NCBI RefSeq assembly: GCF_016909075.1
Contig: NZ_JAFBFC010000001.1
Location: 124,001-188,000, forward strand
Length of the DNA stretch: 64,000 nt
Direction: 5' to 3'
DNA from: Priestia iocasae
Lineage (GTDB): Bacteria; Bacillota; Bacilli; Bacillales; Bacillaceae_H
The notes beneath the pieces were generated by a model. It was not told the origin of the DNA. It saw nothing but the letters and a program-made list of their open reading frames with translations, and made no database searches. Made by a program: the position numbers and the translations under genes. Each line of letters starts with the position of its first letter. The stretch's first letter is position 1. This document shows positions 23,302-36,191 of this stretch, in pieces.

Positions 23302-24831
23302 ATGCCCGAGGAATTTTTGAACATGTTAAAAAAACGTATAAAAAAAGAATGGAAAGTAGCATTCATATCAACAATTGTTCTTGGCCTTCTTACACATATG
23401 TACGTTTTTACAAATATGCTACCAAACCATGATGGACTAACGAATATTTATAACACACAGCTAAAGTTCCAGTCTGGACGATTCTTTTTAGGTCCATTAA
23501 GTGGAATTAGTTCGTTCTTTGATTTACCTTGGATCAATGGCTTGTTTGCTATTTTCTATTTAGCTCTTATGACGGTCGTTGTGACAGAGCTTTTTGATCT
23601 TAGAAAAACGCTATCCATTGTACTAACGGCTGGTCTTATTGTTGCATTTCCTACCGTAGCAGCCACCTTCTCCTATATGTTTACCGCAGACGGATATATG
23701 GCAGGTAACCTTTTGGCTGTACTAGCGATTGTAATTACAAAGAAATACCGATTGGGTTTTCTACCAGCTTCATTCATTTTTTATATTAGTGTGGGAGTCT
23801 ATCAAGCAAATCTCCCACTACTTCTTATGTTCATTACCGTTTGGCTCATTCGAGAATTACTGATAACTGATCGTTCAATTCAATCAATCTTTCAATATAT
23901 TGTTCGCTTTGTTAGTATGACAGGTATTGGCATGGGAATGTATGCTATTACATTTAAAACCTATCAACACATGTTTAGTGGGAAAATTACAAGCTATCAA
24001 GGGCTAGATGAGATTGGTCAATCATCAGGAAGTGTACTTGATCAAGTGGTGAAGATAAAAGATTCTACTCTAGAGTTTTTCTTTAGAGGGTTTGTTACCG
24101 ATGCTCCAGTGAATGTGTTTGAACTATTAAATGTAGGATTGTTCATTGTTATCGCTTTTATGATAGGATGGTGCTTTCTTCAGAATAAACTTTATGCTCA
24201 ACCGGCAAAAGTGGGGGTACTATTCGCTTGTCTTTTCTCTTTGCCATTTCTCGTTTATATGCTTTATTTTATATCACCCGGGGTTGATTACCATATGCTG
24301 ATGGTCATGTCAATAGTGAGTGTCTATCTATTGCCTATCATTGTGTATGACCGACTTGATGTTTCTTCTACGATCAACAATGCCTACTCATGGAGTGTTG
24401 TAGTTTTACTTTCTTTGACGATTTTTAACTTCGCAATCATTAGTAACATTGCCTATTTTAATATGTCTTTAAAGTATGAAAGATCATATGCAGTGATGAA
24501 CCGGATCCTTGATCGAATAGAGCAAACAGAAGGATATGAGAATGCAACCCAGCTTGCCGTTTTAGGGAGCATTTCAATGAAAACGGAGATGAGTTCTATT
24601 AACGTAGCGGAGAATATTCCATCGATGACTGGAGCGATGGGAGACACCTTTTTATTTCAACCTTACCATTACGAATACATGCTTGCGAATCAGTTTGGAA
24701 AGCAATTATATCGAGTGGATGAAGAGAAGTTAGAAGAACTTCGCAATAGCACTATGTTTGATGAGATGGAAAGCTGGCCAGCAAGCAGTTCGATTAAGAT
24801 TGTAAATGATGTGGTCATTATCAAATTTTAG
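23302..24831 (+). CDS. Polytopic glycosyltransferase, GtrII-like
   Basis: A 509-residue protein with about eleven hydrophobic segments and a C-terminal extracytoplasmic domain (about 385-509). Its N-terminal NHDGLTN stretch after the first membrane helix resembles the acidic loop of GT-C enzymes. The best guess is the Glucos_trans_II family: it would move the lipid-linked sugar made by the upstream enzyme onto an exported polymer. The acceptor, perhaps a teichoic acid or glycoprotein, cannot be told. AATAAGGAG precedes the start. Confidence 0.72.
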   Translation: MPEEFLNMLKKRIKKEWKVAFISTIVLGLLTHMYVFTNMLPNHDGLTNIYNTQLKFQSGRFFLGPLSGISSFFDLPWINGLFAIFYLALMTVVVTELFDLRKTLSIVLTAGLIVAFPTVAATFSYMFTADGYMAGNLLAVLAIVITKKYRLGFLPASFIFYISVGVYQANLPLLLMFITVWLIRELLITDRSIQSIFQYIVRFVSMTGIGMGMYAITFKTYQHMFSGKITSYQGLDEIGQSSGSVLDQVVKIKDSTLEFFFRGFVTDAPVNVFELLNVGLFIVIAFMIGWCFLQNKLYAQPAKVGVLFACLFSLPFLVYMLYFISPGVDYHMLMVMSIVSVYLLPIIVYDRLDVSSTINNAYSWSVVVLLSLTIFNFAIISNIAYFNMSLKYERSYAVMNRILDRIEQTEGYENATQLAVLGSISMKTEMSSINVAENIPSMTGAMGDTFLFQPYHYEYMLANQFGKQLYRVDEEKLEELRNSTMFDEMESWPASSSIKIVNDVVIIKF

Positions 24832-24840
24832 TGGCTATAC

Positions 24841-24880
24841 AAAAAAGATGGTGTTGAAAGCAGCACCATCTTTTTTTATT
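24841..24880 (+). terminator. Terminator of the gtr-like cassette
   Basis: AAAAAAGATGGTG / GCACCATCTTTTTTT with a short loop. Confidence 0.9.
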
Positions 24881-25081
24881 TTCTATTCAGTATCACTTAT
24901 ATCTTTTTCTCTTGCCCTTACTATCCTTGCAGACTGCTGTATAAATGATGACTTATCCCTCTTTTCTTTCCTTTAAGGGTAATCTGCTCTTGATTTGTCT
25001 ATAAAAAAATAGATTCACTCGGTCTAATTTAGTAAAAGGCTCGTATACATAATAGTACAAACCGTCTTAGGAGGGAAAAGA

Positions 25082-26176
25082 ATGTCCAAAAAGACAACAA
25101 TAACGTTAGCATCCACATTTGTGGCTACATCGGTGTTTCTTTCAGGTTGTGGACTTTTCGGTGGAGAGAAAGTGTCAGAAGAAATTGATCCACCAAAAGA
25201 TGTTACGTATGTAGAAGATGAGCAAGCACTAGAAAATGATCCAGGTTTAAGTGATGGAAAAGGCAATGAAAAAGAAGAAGGGGATCAAAAAGAAGAAGCA
25301 ACACAGACAATTAAGCGGGACATTTACTTAATTGATAAAAATGGGTATGTCGTTCCACAATCGTTTGAATTACCAAAGCAAGAGGGTGTGGCTAAGCAAG
25401 TGCTTGAGCATCTTGTACAAGGTGGACCTGTTACGAATATGCTTCCAGATGGATTTTCAGCACCACTTCCTGCAGATACAGAAGTAGGTGTGAACATGGA
25501 GAAAGATGGAACGATCGTTGCAGATTTCTCTAAAGAGTTTAAAAATTATAAAGCCGAAGATGAGTTGAAGATTTTACAAGCCATTACGTGGACATTAACA
25601 CAGTTTGATGGGGTAGAAAAAGTGAAAATTCGTATTAATGGTCATGATCAAAAAGTGATGCCTGTGAACAATACTCCGATTGGAGATGGTGTTAGCAGAG
25701 CCAATGGCATTAACTTTGATAGTAGTGGCGTCATTGACATTACGCAAACGAAGGCAGCAACGCTCTATTATGTAGCGCAAAATGGTGATGATACGTATTA
25801 TGTACCTGTCACGAAACGTATTGAAGCAAAAGGGCAAAATGCGTATGTGACGATTATTAACGAGCTAATTAAAGGACCATCTGCAACATCTGGATTAGTA
25901 AGTGACTTTAATTCTGATGTAGCACTTTTAGATGAGCCTAAATATGAAGATGGAAATGTAACATTGAACTTTAATGAGAATATTTTAGGTAATTTAGAAG
26001 GAAATAAAGTCTCTCAACATGTTGTTAATTCACTTGTTCTTTCATTAACAGAGCAAGCTGGGGTCGAAAGTGTAGCCATCACTGTTGATGGGAAAGCTAA
26101 GCTAACTGATCATAACGGCAAAGAGCTTTCTGCACCTGTAACAAGACCGAAAAATGTGAACACAGGTAGTTTTTAA
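25082..26176 (+). CDS. gerM: Germination/sporulation lipoprotein GerM
   Basis: Exported lipoprotein needed for sporulation and germination in B. subtilis, where it supports the SpoIIIA-SpoIIQ channel. The signal peptide ends in the lipobox LSGC (Cys22 or so). An acidic linker (about 40-80) leads to two GerMN domains (about 85-210 and 220-345), each with PxPxGxxV-like and LTEF/LTQF-type helices. It has 364 residues and AGGAGGGAAAAG before the ATG. A hairpin starts over its stop codon. Confidence 0.92.
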   Translation: MSKKTTITLASTFVATSVFLSGCGLFGGEKVSEEIDPPKDVTYVEDEQALENDPGLSDGKGNEKEEGDQKEEATQTIKRDIYLIDKNGYVVPQSFELPKQEGVAKQVLEHLVQGGPVTNMLPDGFSAPLPADTEVGVNMEKDGTIVADFSKEFKNYKAEDELKILQAITWTLTQFDGVEKVKIRINGHDQKVMPVNNTPIGDGVSRANGINFDSSGVIDITQTKAATLYYVAQNGDDTYYVPVTKRIEAKGQNAYVTIINELIKGPSATSGLVSDFNSDVALLDEPKYEDGNVTLNFNENILGNLEGNKVSQHVVNSLVLSLTEQAGVESVAITVDGKAKLTDHNGKELSAPVTRPKNVNTGSF

Positions 26177-26182
26177 AAACTA
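26167..26182. repeat. Palindrome over the gerM stop
   Basis: TAGTTTTT-AAAAACTA, 16 bp, perfectly symmetric and covering the TAA stop. It may help protect or end the gerM transcript. Confidence 0.4.
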
Positions 26183-26214
26183 ATTTTTGATATACTATAT
26201 AAAGGCTTATACGT

Positions 26215-26256
26215 AGGGGTCTGCTTCTTTAAGCGACCTCTTTCCTGTTTTTAAGT
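26215..26256 (+). terminator. Putative terminator after gerM
   Basis: AGGGGTC-T-GCT pairs with AGC-GACCTCT, followed by TTCCTGTTTTT. The T tract is delayed, so termination may be partial. Confidence 0.55.
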
Positions 26257-26361
26257 GATAGAGTTAGTTAGTATATAAAATGAATGATCGCTAATTAAGT
26301 ATTCACTTTATACATATTTATGCATGAAAACCAATTGACAATAAGTGAAGGAGGAGTTTGT

Positions 26362-27126
26362 GTGCGTGTTGACGGAAGAAAGTCGAACGAATTAAGACCC
26401 GTAACGATTCAAACAAATTATTTAACACATCCAGAAGGATCAGTACTAATTACAGTAGGTGAAACAAAGGTTATTTGTACGGCAAGTATTGATGATCGAG
26501 TGCCACCGTTTATGAGAGGACAAGGAAAAGGTTGGATTACAGCTGAATATTCTATGCTTCCTCGCGCAACAGAGCAACGTAATATACGTGAATCGACAAA
26601 AGGTAAAGTAACAGGAAGAACGATGGAAATACAACGTTTAATTGGACGAGCTCTACGCTCAGTAGTGGATTTGGAGAAAGTGGGAGAGAAAACAATCTGG
26701 ATTGATTGTGATGTTATCCAAGCAGATGGAGGTACCCGAACGGCTTCTATTACAGGTGCGTATGTTGCCATGGTGTTGGCTTTTGGGAAGTTAATGCAAG
26801 GCAAAAAGCTTCAAAGCATGCCTGTTACAAATTATTTAGCTGCGACATCTGTCGGCATTCATAGTGAAGTAGGTGAAATTTTAGATCTCAATTACATTGA
26901 AGATTCATCAGCCGAGGTGGACATGAATGTTGTAATGACAGGTGATGGTCAGTTTGTTGAGTTACAAGGTACGGGAGAAGAAGCAACTTTTTCTCGAAAA
27001 CAGCTTAATGCGATGCTTGATTTAGCTGAAACAGGTATCGATGCTTTGATTAATCAGCAAAAAGAAGCACTTGGAGAGTTAGCTGCATCTATCCCAACTT
27101 CAAATAAGGGTCGTGAAGAGAAATGA
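26362..27126 (+). CDS. rph: Ribonuclease PH
   Basis: Phosphorolytic 3'-5' exoribonuclease that trims tRNA 3' ends. Start GTG 26362 gives [14 protein letters not shown], the family N-terminus, with AAGGAGGAG 5 nt upstream; the frame is open from 26320. Signature segments are [33 protein letters not shown], and [21 protein letters not shown] (catalytic Asp region). The 254 residues carry a short extra tail. The stop overlaps rdgB by 4 nt. Confidence 0.95.
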   Translation: MRVDGRKSNELRPVTIQTNYLTHPEGSVLITVGETKVICTASIDDRVPPFMRGQGKGWITAEYSMLPRATEQRNIRESTKGKVTGRTMEIQRLIGRALRSVVDLEKVGEKTIWIDCDVIQADGGTRTASITGAYVAMVLAFGKLMQGKKLQSMPVTNYLAATSVGIHSEVGEILDLNYIEDSSAEVDMNVVMTGDGQFVELQGTGEEATFSRKQLNAMLDLAETGIDALINQQKEALGELAASIPTSNKGREEK

Positions 27127-27716
27127 AAGAATTGATTATTGCTACGCAAAATAGTGGGAAAGTAAAAGAATTTGAAGCTCTTTTTAGTTCACAAGGAGTT
27201 GTAGTAAAGTCACTGCTGGATTTTCCTCATATTGAAGACATTGAAGAGACGGGTACAACATTCGTTGAAAATGCAACCATCAAAGCAGAAGCGGTTTCAC
27301 AATTATTAAATAAAATCGTTATTGCTGATGATTCTGGATTGGCAATTGATGCTCTTAACGGAGAACCGGGTGTTTATTCAGCTCGCTATGCAGGAATTGA
27401 GAAAGATAACGAAGCAAACATTCAAAAAGTATTGAACAAGTTAGAAGGCGTTTCACATGAAAAGCGTACAGCGAGGTTTCATTGTGCATTAGCCATTGCC
27501 ATTCCAAATGAAGAAACAGCTGTTGTAGAAGGTACGTGTGAAGGTACGATTCTAGAAGCGAAGCGAGGAGAGGGTGGCTTCGGATATGACCCGATCTTTT
27601 TTGTGAATGAATTAGATAAAACGATGGCTGAGTTACCGAAAGAGCAAAAGAACATGATTAGTCATCGTGCGAAAGCGTTAGAGAAATTAGTACCTTTACT
27701 AAATGAACGAATGTAA
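27123..27716 (+). CDS. rdgB: XTP/dITP pyrophosphatase (RdgB/HAM1)
   Basis: Sanitises the nucleotide pool by hydrolysing dITP, ITP and XTP to monophosphates. The motifs are [12 protein letters not shown] at the N-terminus, [24 protein letters not shown], and [12 protein letters not shown], with SHRAKAL near the end. It is 197 residues, the usual length, equivalent to YsnA. ATGA overlap with rph implies coupling. Confidence 0.95.
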   Translation: MKELIIATQNSGKVKEFEALFSSQGVVVKSLLDFPHIEDIEETGTTFVENATIKAEAVSQLLNKIVIADDSGLAIDALNGEPGVYSARYAGIEKDNEANIQKVLNKLEGVSHEKRTARFHCALAIAIPNEETAVVEGTCEGTILEAKRGEGGFGYDPIFFVNELDKTMAELPKEQKNMISHRAKALEKLVPLLNERM

Positions 27717-27732
27717 GAGAGGTGGCTTCTTT

Positions 27733-28242
27733 ATGAAAGTACTCATTGTAAGTGATAGCCATGGATTAGAGCAGGAGCTTTTAGCTATTAAAGAACGTCA
27801 TCAGCAAGAAGTTCATGCAATGATTCATTGTGGAGACTCTGAACTGTCAAGCGATTCCAATGAAATGGCTAACTTTTTATCGGTGAGAGGGAACTGTGAC
27901 TATGATAAACATTACATCAACGATCGCTTGGAGCAAATTGGAGAGCTGCGTTTCTTGGTCACGCATGGTCATTTATATAATGTCAAAATGTCATTGATGA
28001 ACCTTCATTATAAAGCGGATGAAACAGAAGCAGATGTTGTTTGCTTTGGGCATTCTCATGTAGCGGGAGCCGAGATGATTGACGGTACATTGTTTATTAA
28101 CCCTGGAAGCATTTTACTACCTCGTATGCGTAAAGAGCCTACATATGCTATACTAGAAACAAATGGAAATAACATAGTTGTACATTTTTATGAAGTAAAT
28201 GGTACGGTTATGCAATCAATGAGTCAGACATTTGGCAGGTAA
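27733..28242 (+). CDS. ysnB: YfcE/MJ0936-type metallophosphoesterase
   Basis: Small calcineurin-like phosphodiesterase with an unknown natural substrate. The metal motifs are SDSHG near the start, HCGDSE, GNCD, THGH and GHSH, in the expected order. Start ATG 27733 follows GAGAGGTGG, giving 169 residues; the frame is open from 27703, overlapping rdgB. It is third in the rph-rdgB-ysnB run found in Bacillus. Confidence 0.9.
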   Translation: MKVLIVSDSHGLEQELLAIKERHQQEVHAMIHCGDSELSSDSNEMANFLSVRGNCDYDKHYINDRLEQIGELRFLVTHGHLYNVKMSLMNLHYKADETEADVVCFGHSHVAGAEMIDGTLFINPGSILLPRMRKEPTYAILETNGNNIVVHFYEVNGTVMQSMSQTFGR

Positions 28243-28255
28243 TAAGTTGTTGTCT

Positions 28256-28294
28256 ACAGAAAGGATGCTCTTTCGTGCTTATCATCCTTTCTGT
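28256..28294 (+). terminator. Putative terminator after ysnB
   Basis: ACAGAAAGGATG / CATCCTTTCTGT, a 12-bp perfect stem, with GTTTTT 7 nt later. The spaced T tract lowers confidence. Confidence 0.55.
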
Positions 28295-28407
28295 ACAACG
28301 GTTTTTCGTATTGCTTTTATCACGGTTTAAAAAAATGAAAAATAGTATTGACTTTATGCTCAATATTACATATAATAAATCTTGTCTTTGATACAATTTA
28401 ATATTTT

Positions 28408-28484
<77 letters not shown>

Positions 28485-28498
28485 TTTATCGTACATAC

Positions 28499-28533
28499 AA
28501 CCGTTTACTTGTTAACAAGTAAACGGTTTTTTG
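28499..28533 (+). terminator. Terminator of tRNA-Arg
   Basis: AACCGTTTACTTG / CAAGTAAACGGTT with a TTAA loop and a T tract. Confidence 0.92.
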
Positions 28534-28776
28534 TTGTGCTTATTCAATGTAAAAAGGATCAATTTGAATATTTATGCGAATATAACCTCTCATTCCATGG
28601 ATAAAAAAGATGTAGAAAAAGAGAAAGTTTAGTTAAAAGTTTCGTGTCCTCTCTAAAAAGACAAATGTTTACACAAAAAAATTACAAGGAATTTGTAAGC
28701 CTATTATACCAATCATGTAAACGTATACAATTGTGTCCTTTTAATTGAAAATTAAGAAAATTTACTAAAAAAACGG
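28534..28776. other. Gene-free interval before the ilvE promoter
   Basis: AT-rich, no gene or clear structure seen between the tRNA terminator and the ilvE promoter. Confidence 0.5.
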
Positions 28777-28805
28777 TTGACGCCTTTTATAAATGGGCGT
28801 AAGAT
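28777..28805 (+). promoter_or_regulatory. Sigma-A promoter of ilvE and the ilv-leu cluster
   Basis: TTGACG at 28777-28782, a 17-bp spacer, TAAGAT at 28800-28805. The spacer holds an imperfect ACGCC/GGCGT repeat. It is the only good promoter seen before the T-box leader. Confidence 0.7.
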
Positions 28806-28819
28806 AGTCCTCAAATATA

Positions 28820-28834
28820 AGTTTTCTAAAAATT
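28820..28834 (+). promoter_or_regulatory. CodY-like box
   Basis: AGTTTTCTAAAAATT matches 13 of 15 positions of the CodY consensus AATTTTCWGAAAATT, just downstream of the predicted start site, where CodY would block transcription. CodY control of ilv-leu is established in B. subtilis. Confidence 0.55.
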
Positions 28835-28946
28835 TTAACTAAATATAAAAGTTGACTCTTTTCTTTATTTCCTACACCAGAAACGAAAATAAAGAACAGT
28901 TCAGTAGGAGGAAACTTCTGAGTATTAGAAGGAAGGGTGTCATGGT

Positions 28947-29852
28947 TTGAGAGAACAATGGATTTACTTAAAAGATGAGTTTGTACGAAAAGAGGATGCA
29001 AAAATCTCAGTGTATGATCATGGGTTTTTGTATGGTGATGGTGTATTTGAAGGGATTCGAGTATACAGTGGAAATGTGTTTCGATTAGAAGAGCATATTG
29101 AGCGCTTATATCATTCTGCTCATTCTATTTTGTTAAACATTAAACAAACACCCGAAGAAATGACGCAGCTCATTGTCGACACTGTAAAGAAAAACAATCT
29201 TGAAAGTGCCTATATTCGTGTTGTTGTTTCTCGTGGACCTGGTGATTTGGGATTAGATCCATTCAATTGTCCTGAACCACAAATTGTGATTATTGCAGAG
29301 CCGCTCTCCATCTTTCCAAGAGAGCTATACGAAACAGGATTAGAAATTGTCACAGTCCCAACTAGACGAAATCGTCCTGACGTATTGAGCCCAAAAGTAA
29401 AATCTTTAAACTATTTAAATAATGTACTAGTCAAAATTGAAGCTCGCCTAGCGAATGTTAGCGAAGCCTTGATGTTAAATGACCAAGGGTATGTAGCAGA
29501 AGGATCAGCTGACAATGTATTCATTTTGAAAAAAGGCATATTATACACGCCTCCAACATATGTTGGAGCATTAGAAGGCATTACTCGCAACGCCATTATG
29601 GATGTAGCGAAAGAATTAGGTTATGAAGTAAAAGAAGAACCATTTACACGACATGATGTTTACACAGCTGATGAGGTGTTTTTAACAGGCACTGCGGCTG
29701 AAGTCATTGCGGTTGTAAAAGTAGATGGTCGATTAATTGGAAAAGGTATTCCAGGTGAACACACAAATAGGTTACTAGAAGCATTCCGCGAAAAAGTAGT
29801 AGCGGATGGCGTGAAAGTATATCAAGTCCATGAAAACACAAACGTAAGCTAA
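28947..29852 (+). CDS. ilvE: Branched-chain amino acid aminotransferase (class IV)
   Basis: PLP enzyme doing the last step of valine, isoleucine and leucine synthesis. The fold-type IV signature is YDHGFLYGDGVFEGIRVY near residues 23-40. The catalytic lysine is in SPKVKSLNYLNNVL, and the EGSADNVF and TGTAAEVI loops bind PLP. It is 301 residues. TTG 28947 follows GGAAGGG. It lies upstream of the T-box leader, so its expression escapes leucine attenuation although the rest of the pathway does not. Confidence 0.92.
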   Translation: MREQWIYLKDEFVRKEDAKISVYDHGFLYGDGVFEGIRVYSGNVFRLEEHIERLYHSAHSILLNIKQTPEEMTQLIVDTVKKNNLESAYIRVVVSRGPGDLGLDPFNCPEPQIVIIAEPLSIFPRELYETGLEIVTVPTRRNRPDVLSPKVKSLNYLNNVLVKIEARLANVSEALMLNDQGYVAEGSADNVFILKKGILYTPPTYVGALEGITRNAIMDVAKELGYEVKEEPFTRHDVYTADEVFLTGTAAEVIAVVKVDGRLIGKGIPGEHTNRLLEAFREKVVADGVKVYQVHENTNVS

Positions 29853-29865
29853 AACTTTCATAAGA

Positions 29866-30160
29866 AAAAGCGATGAAAAGGATAAGTAATCTTAAGGAAT
29901 CAGGTATCTACAGAGAGTCGGGTTGCTGGAAGCCGATGTTACCTCCTTAAGCCGAACTCGCCTTGGAGTGTCAATCTGAATGAAGTAGGATTGGCCGGGT
30001 GTTTATTCCAAAACACTCGTTATTAAAACGAATGCATCACGCATTCTTAAGGTAATCGTATGATTACAAATGAGGGTGGTACCGCGGGAAGTCACAACCT
30101 TTTCGCCCCTTTGACCTAAAAATAACTAGGTCTGATTAGGGGTGGGGAGGTTTTTATTTT
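29866..30160 (+). promoter_or_regulatory. T-box riboswitch, leucine type, upstream of ilvB
   Basis: The T-box sequence GGGTGGTACCGCG is at 30074-30086. The specifier loop reads GAA-CTC-GCC with CTC (Leu) at 29957-29959. The terminator arm AACCTTTTCGCCCCT / AGGGGTGGGGAGGTT ends in TTTTT near 30155. Uncharged tRNA-Leu would permit ilv-leu readthrough. No separate promoter fits between ilvE and this leader. Confidence 0.92.
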
Positions 30161-30197
30161 TTATAAAATTAATTAATAGAAAGGATGGGAGTATAAA

Positions 30198-31916
30198 GTG
30201 GGAGCCAACATGCAGATGAAGGAGCTAGTAAGCGTACAAACTCAAATGAGTGGAGCTGAAATGCTCATTGAATCATTGAAAAAAGAACATGTTGAAGTGA
30301 TTTTTGGTTATCCAGGAGGAGCTGTTTTACCCATTTACGATAAGCTCTACCATTCGGGGATGTTTCATGTGTTAACTCGTCATGAACAAGGAGGTATACA
30401 TGCAGCTGAAGGATATGCAAGAATCTCAGGAAAGCCTGGTGTTGTCATTGCCACAAGTGGACCTGGAGCTACAAACATCGTAACAGGTTTAGCAGATGCA
30501 ATGATTGATTCACTCCCATTGGTTGTATTTACAGGTCAGGTAGCTTCAAGTGTAATCGGATCAGATGCTTTCCAAGAAGCAGATATTCTTGGAGTAACGA
30601 TGCCGATTACAAAACATAGCTATCAAGTTCGAAATGTAGATGACTTACCAACTATTATCAAAGAGGCGTTTCATATTGCAACAACGGGTCGACCAGGTCC
30701 AGTTCTCATTGATATTCCAAAAGACATGGCAGCTGGTGAAGGAACGTTCCGTTATGATCAGGAGGTTCATTTGCCTGGTTATCAGCCAACTTATGTTCCG
30801 AATTTACTTCAAGTAAAGAAATTAACAGAAGCTGTCGAGCAAGCAAAGAAACCTGTCATTTTAGCAGGGGCTGGTGTATTGCTTGGAAAAGCTTCTAATG
30901 AATTAAAACAATACGCAGAGAGACAAAATATTCCTGTTATTAATACGCTTTTAGGTCTTGGAAATTTTCCAGCTCATCATCCTTTAAATCTTGGAATGGC
31001 CGGTATGCATGGGACATATACGGCAAATATGGCTATTTATGAATGTGATCTCTTAATTAGCATTGGAGCACGATTTGATGACCGAGTAACTGGAAACCTA
31101 AAGCACTTTGCTCCTAACGCAAAGATTGCCCACGTCGACATTGATCCTGCAGAGATTGGAAAGAATGTGCCAACTCAAATTCCAATCGTAGGCGATGCAA
31201 AAGAAGTATTAACACAATTACTTCTGCAAGAAAGTAAAACAGGAGATTATACGAAATGGCATGAGAAGTTAGAGGACTGGCAAAGAGAATATCCTCTATG
31301 GTATGAGCATTCAGAAGATGTGTTAAAGCCACAGCAATTGATTGAACTGATTCATCATTACTCACATGGTGAAGCCATTGTGACAACAGATGTAGGTCAA
31401 CATCAAATGTGGGTTGCTCAATACTATAAATTTAACAACCCAAATAAATGGGTAACATCCGGTGGATTAGGAACAATGGGCTTTGGTCTTCCTGCAGCAA
31501 TTGGAGCGCAATTAGCTGAGAAGAATTCAACGGTTGTAGCAGTGGTAGGAGATGGTGGCTTTCAAATGACGCTTCAAGAACTATCCGTCATTCGAGAATT
31601 AAACCTTCCAATAAAAATTGTGGTCTTAAATAACCAATCATTAGGGATGGTTCGTCAGTGGCAAGAAATCTTTTATGAAGAACGATATTCTTATTCTTTA
31701 ATTCCAAATCAACCAGACTTTATAAAGCTAGCTGACGCTTATGGAATAAAAGGGTTACAAGCTTCAAATGAAAAAGAAGCAAATGAAGTGTTAAAAGAGG
31801 CATTTGCTACAAATGAACCTGTTCTTCTAAACTTTTATGTAGCACCAAAAGAAAATGTGTATCCAATGGTCGCACCTGGAAAAGGATTGCATGAGATGGT
31901 GGGGGTGAAGCCATGA
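30198..31916 (+). CDS. ilvB: Acetolactate synthase large subunit
   Basis: TPP- and FAD-dependent enzyme condensing pyruvate into acetolactate, or pyruvate and 2-ketobutyrate, the first common step of valine and isoleucine synthesis. Residues about 40-70 contain [13 protein letters not shown] and the catalytic glutamate in [15 protein letters not shown] (seen as TRHEQGG). The TPP motif [12 protein letters not shown] to NNQSLGM is near 445-480. It is 572 residues from GTG 30198 after AAAGGATGGGAG. Its stop overlaps ilvH by 4 nt. Confidence 0.95.
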   Translation: MGANMQMKELVSVQTQMSGAEMLIESLKKEHVEVIFGYPGGAVLPIYDKLYHSGMFHVLTRHEQGGIHAAEGYARISGKPGVVIATSGPGATNIVTGLADAMIDSLPLVVFTGQVASSVIGSDAFQEADILGVTMPITKHSYQVRNVDDLPTIIKEAFHIATTGRPGPVLIDIPKDMAAGEGTFRYDQEVHLPGYQPTYVPNLLQVKKLTEAVEQAKKPVILAGAGVLLGKASNELKQYAERQNIPVINTLLGLGNFPAHHPLNLGMAGMHGTYTANMAIYECDLLISIGARFDDRVTGNLKHFAPNAKIAHVDIDPAEIGKNVPTQIPIVGDAKEVLTQLLLQESKTGDYTKWHEKLEDWQREYPLWYEHSEDVLKPQQLIELIHHYSHGEAIVTTDVGQHQMWVAQYYKFNNPNKWVTSGGLGTMGFGLPAAIGAQLAEKNSTVVAVVGDGGFQMTLQELSVIRELNLPIKIVVLNNQSLGMVRQWQEIFYEERYSYSLIPNQPDFIKLADAYGIKGLQASNEKEANEVLKEAFATNEPVLLNFYVAPKENVYPMVAPGKGLHEMVGVKP

Positions 31917-32431
31917 AACGCATCATTACGGCAACCGTAAATAACCGAGCTGGTGTATTAAATCGTATTACAGGATTGTTTACAAAGCGTCATTACAATA
32001 TTGAAAGCATTTCAGTTGGTCATACCGAAGCAGACGGTGTATCGCGAATGACGTTTGTGGTGAATGTAGAAGACGAGAAGTCAGCTGAGCAAGTGATTAA
32101 ACAACTGAATAAGCAAATTGACGTATTAAAAGTGCAAGACATTACAGATCAAGAAGTTGTAGCTAGAGAGTTAGCGTTAATAAAAGTGACCTCTGCACCA
32201 GCTACTCGAAATGAAGTGTACTCACTCATTGAACCATTCCGCGCTACCATTATTGATGTGAGTAGAGAAAGCATCATTATTCAGGTAACAGGTGAAACAA
32301 ATAAGATAGAAGCCATTATTGATTTATTGCAGCCATATGGGTTAAAAGAGATCGTTCGAACAGGAACGATTGCCTTCCCAAGAGGTAAGCAAAAACAGCT
32401 CTCAGCTCAAAAATTATCATCAATCTTGTAA
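31913..32431 (+). CDS. ilvH: Acetolactate synthase regulatory subunit
   Basis: Small subunit that activates IlvB and gives feedback inhibition by valine. The N-terminal ACT domain is clear: [33 protein letters not shown]-terminal ALS_ss domain follows (about 85-160). It is 172 residues and coupled to ilvB by ATGA overlap. Confidence 0.95.
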   Translation: MKRIITATVNNRAGVLNRITGLFTKRHYNIESISVGHTEADGVSRMTFVVNVEDEKSAEQVIKQLNKQIDVLKVQDITDQEVVARELALIKVTSAPATRNEVYSLIEPFRATIIDVSRESIIIQVTGETNKIEAIIDLLQPYGLKEIVRTGTIAFPRGKQKQLSAQKLSSIL

Positions 32432-32470
32432 AAGTAAGCAATTATTTAATGGAAATATACAGAATAGTGA

Positions 32471-35036
<2,566 letters not shown>

Positions 35037-35071
35037 GCCATTCTGCTCAATTAGTGAAAGGAGAGAGGTTC

Positions 35072-36184
35072 ATGAAAAAGACGATTGCGGTGCTACCAGG
35101 AGACGGTATTGGTAAAGAAGTAACAAAGGGTGCTGTCGAAGTGTTAAAGGCGGTCGGTCAATGCTTTAATCATCAATTTGAATTTGTATACGGCTTAATT
35201 GGTGGAGGAGCCATTGATCAAGAAGGCACACCTCTACCATCTAGTACGAAGCAAATGTGTGGGAAAGCAGATGCTGTATTACTAGGTGCCGTAGGTGGAC
35301 CAAAGTGGGATTCATTGCCTCCTCATATGAGACCAGAAAAAGGTTTGCTAGGGCTACGTAAAGAGTTGGATGTATATGCGAATTTACGACCTGTTTCCTT
35401 TTATGAGAGCTTAGTAGATTCTTCTCCATTAAAAAGAGAATACATTGAAAATGTAGATTTTATCATTGTACGTGAACTAACAGGCGGTTTGTACTTTGGC
35501 AAGCCAAGTGAACGTGCACAACATAACGGCGAAGAATCTGTTGTAGATACGTTATTTTATAAGCGACATGAAATGAAGCGAATTATTAAAACAGCATTTG
35601 ACATTGCTTCCATTCGAAACAAGCGCGTGACATCAGTTGATAAGGCAAATGTATTAGAGTCGAGTCGAATGTGGCGCGAAGTGGCAGAAGAAATAGCGAA
35701 GGATTATCCCGACGTAGCTTTAGAGCATATGCTTGTTGATGCAGCAGCGATGAAGCTTATTCAAAACCCTAAGCATTTTGATGTGGTTGTAACGGAAAAT
35801 ATGTTTGGTGACATTTTAAGTGATGAAGCTTCTATGCTAACAGGCTCACTAGGTATGTTGCCATCGGCTAGTTTATCGTTAGAAGGTCCGTCTTTATACG
35901 AACCGATTCATGGATCTGCACCTGACATTGCTGGAACAGATAAAGCTAATCCAATTGCCGCTATCCTATCAGTTGCCATGATGCTACGCTATTCGTTTCA
36001 GTTAGAAGAAGAAGCAAAGCATGTTGAGCAAGCTGTTGAACAAGTGTTAAGCGCAGGCTTCCGAACAGCGGATTTAGCGAAACCTGGTCAATCATATCTT
36101 TCGACAACAAAAATGATTGAAGAGATTATCGACACAATTGTGGATGATGCAGCAATCTCAAATATTATGACAGCCTATAGTTAA
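35072..36184 (+). CDS. leuB: 3-isopropylmalate dehydrogenase
   Basis: NAD-dependent oxidative decarboxylation of 3-isopropylmalate. The N-terminus is TIAVLPGDGIGKEV, with LLGAVGGPKWDSLPPHMRPEKGLL, the arginine-rich substrate region, and DILSDEASMLTGSLGMLPSASL with the metal aspartates. It is 370 residues from ATG 35072 after AAAGGAGAGAGG. It is followed by an unusual hairpin before leuC. Confidence 0.95.
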   Translation: MKKTIAVLPGDGIGKEVTKGAVEVLKAVGQCFNHQFEFVYGLIGGGAIDQEGTPLPSSTKQMCGKADAVLLGAVGGPKWDSLPPHMRPEKGLLGLRKELDVYANLRPVSFYESLVDSSPLKREYIENVDFIIVRELTGGLYFGKPSERAQHNGEESVVDTLFYKRHEMKRIIKTAFDIASIRNKRVTSVDKANVLESSRMWREVAEEIAKDYPDVALEHMLVDAAAMKLIQNPKHFDVVVTENMFGDILSDEASMLTGSLGMLPSASLSLEGPSLYEPIHGSAPDIAGTDKANPIAAILSVAMMLRYSFQLEEEAKHVEQAVEQVLSAGFRTADLAKPGQSYLSTTKMIEEIIDTIVDDAAISNIMTAYS

Positions 36185-36191
36185 ACCATTT

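Noticed and set aside
26362-26804. Long antisense frames over rph, tig and other genes
   Set aside because: Shadows of strongly conserved coding regions with no ribosome binding sites.
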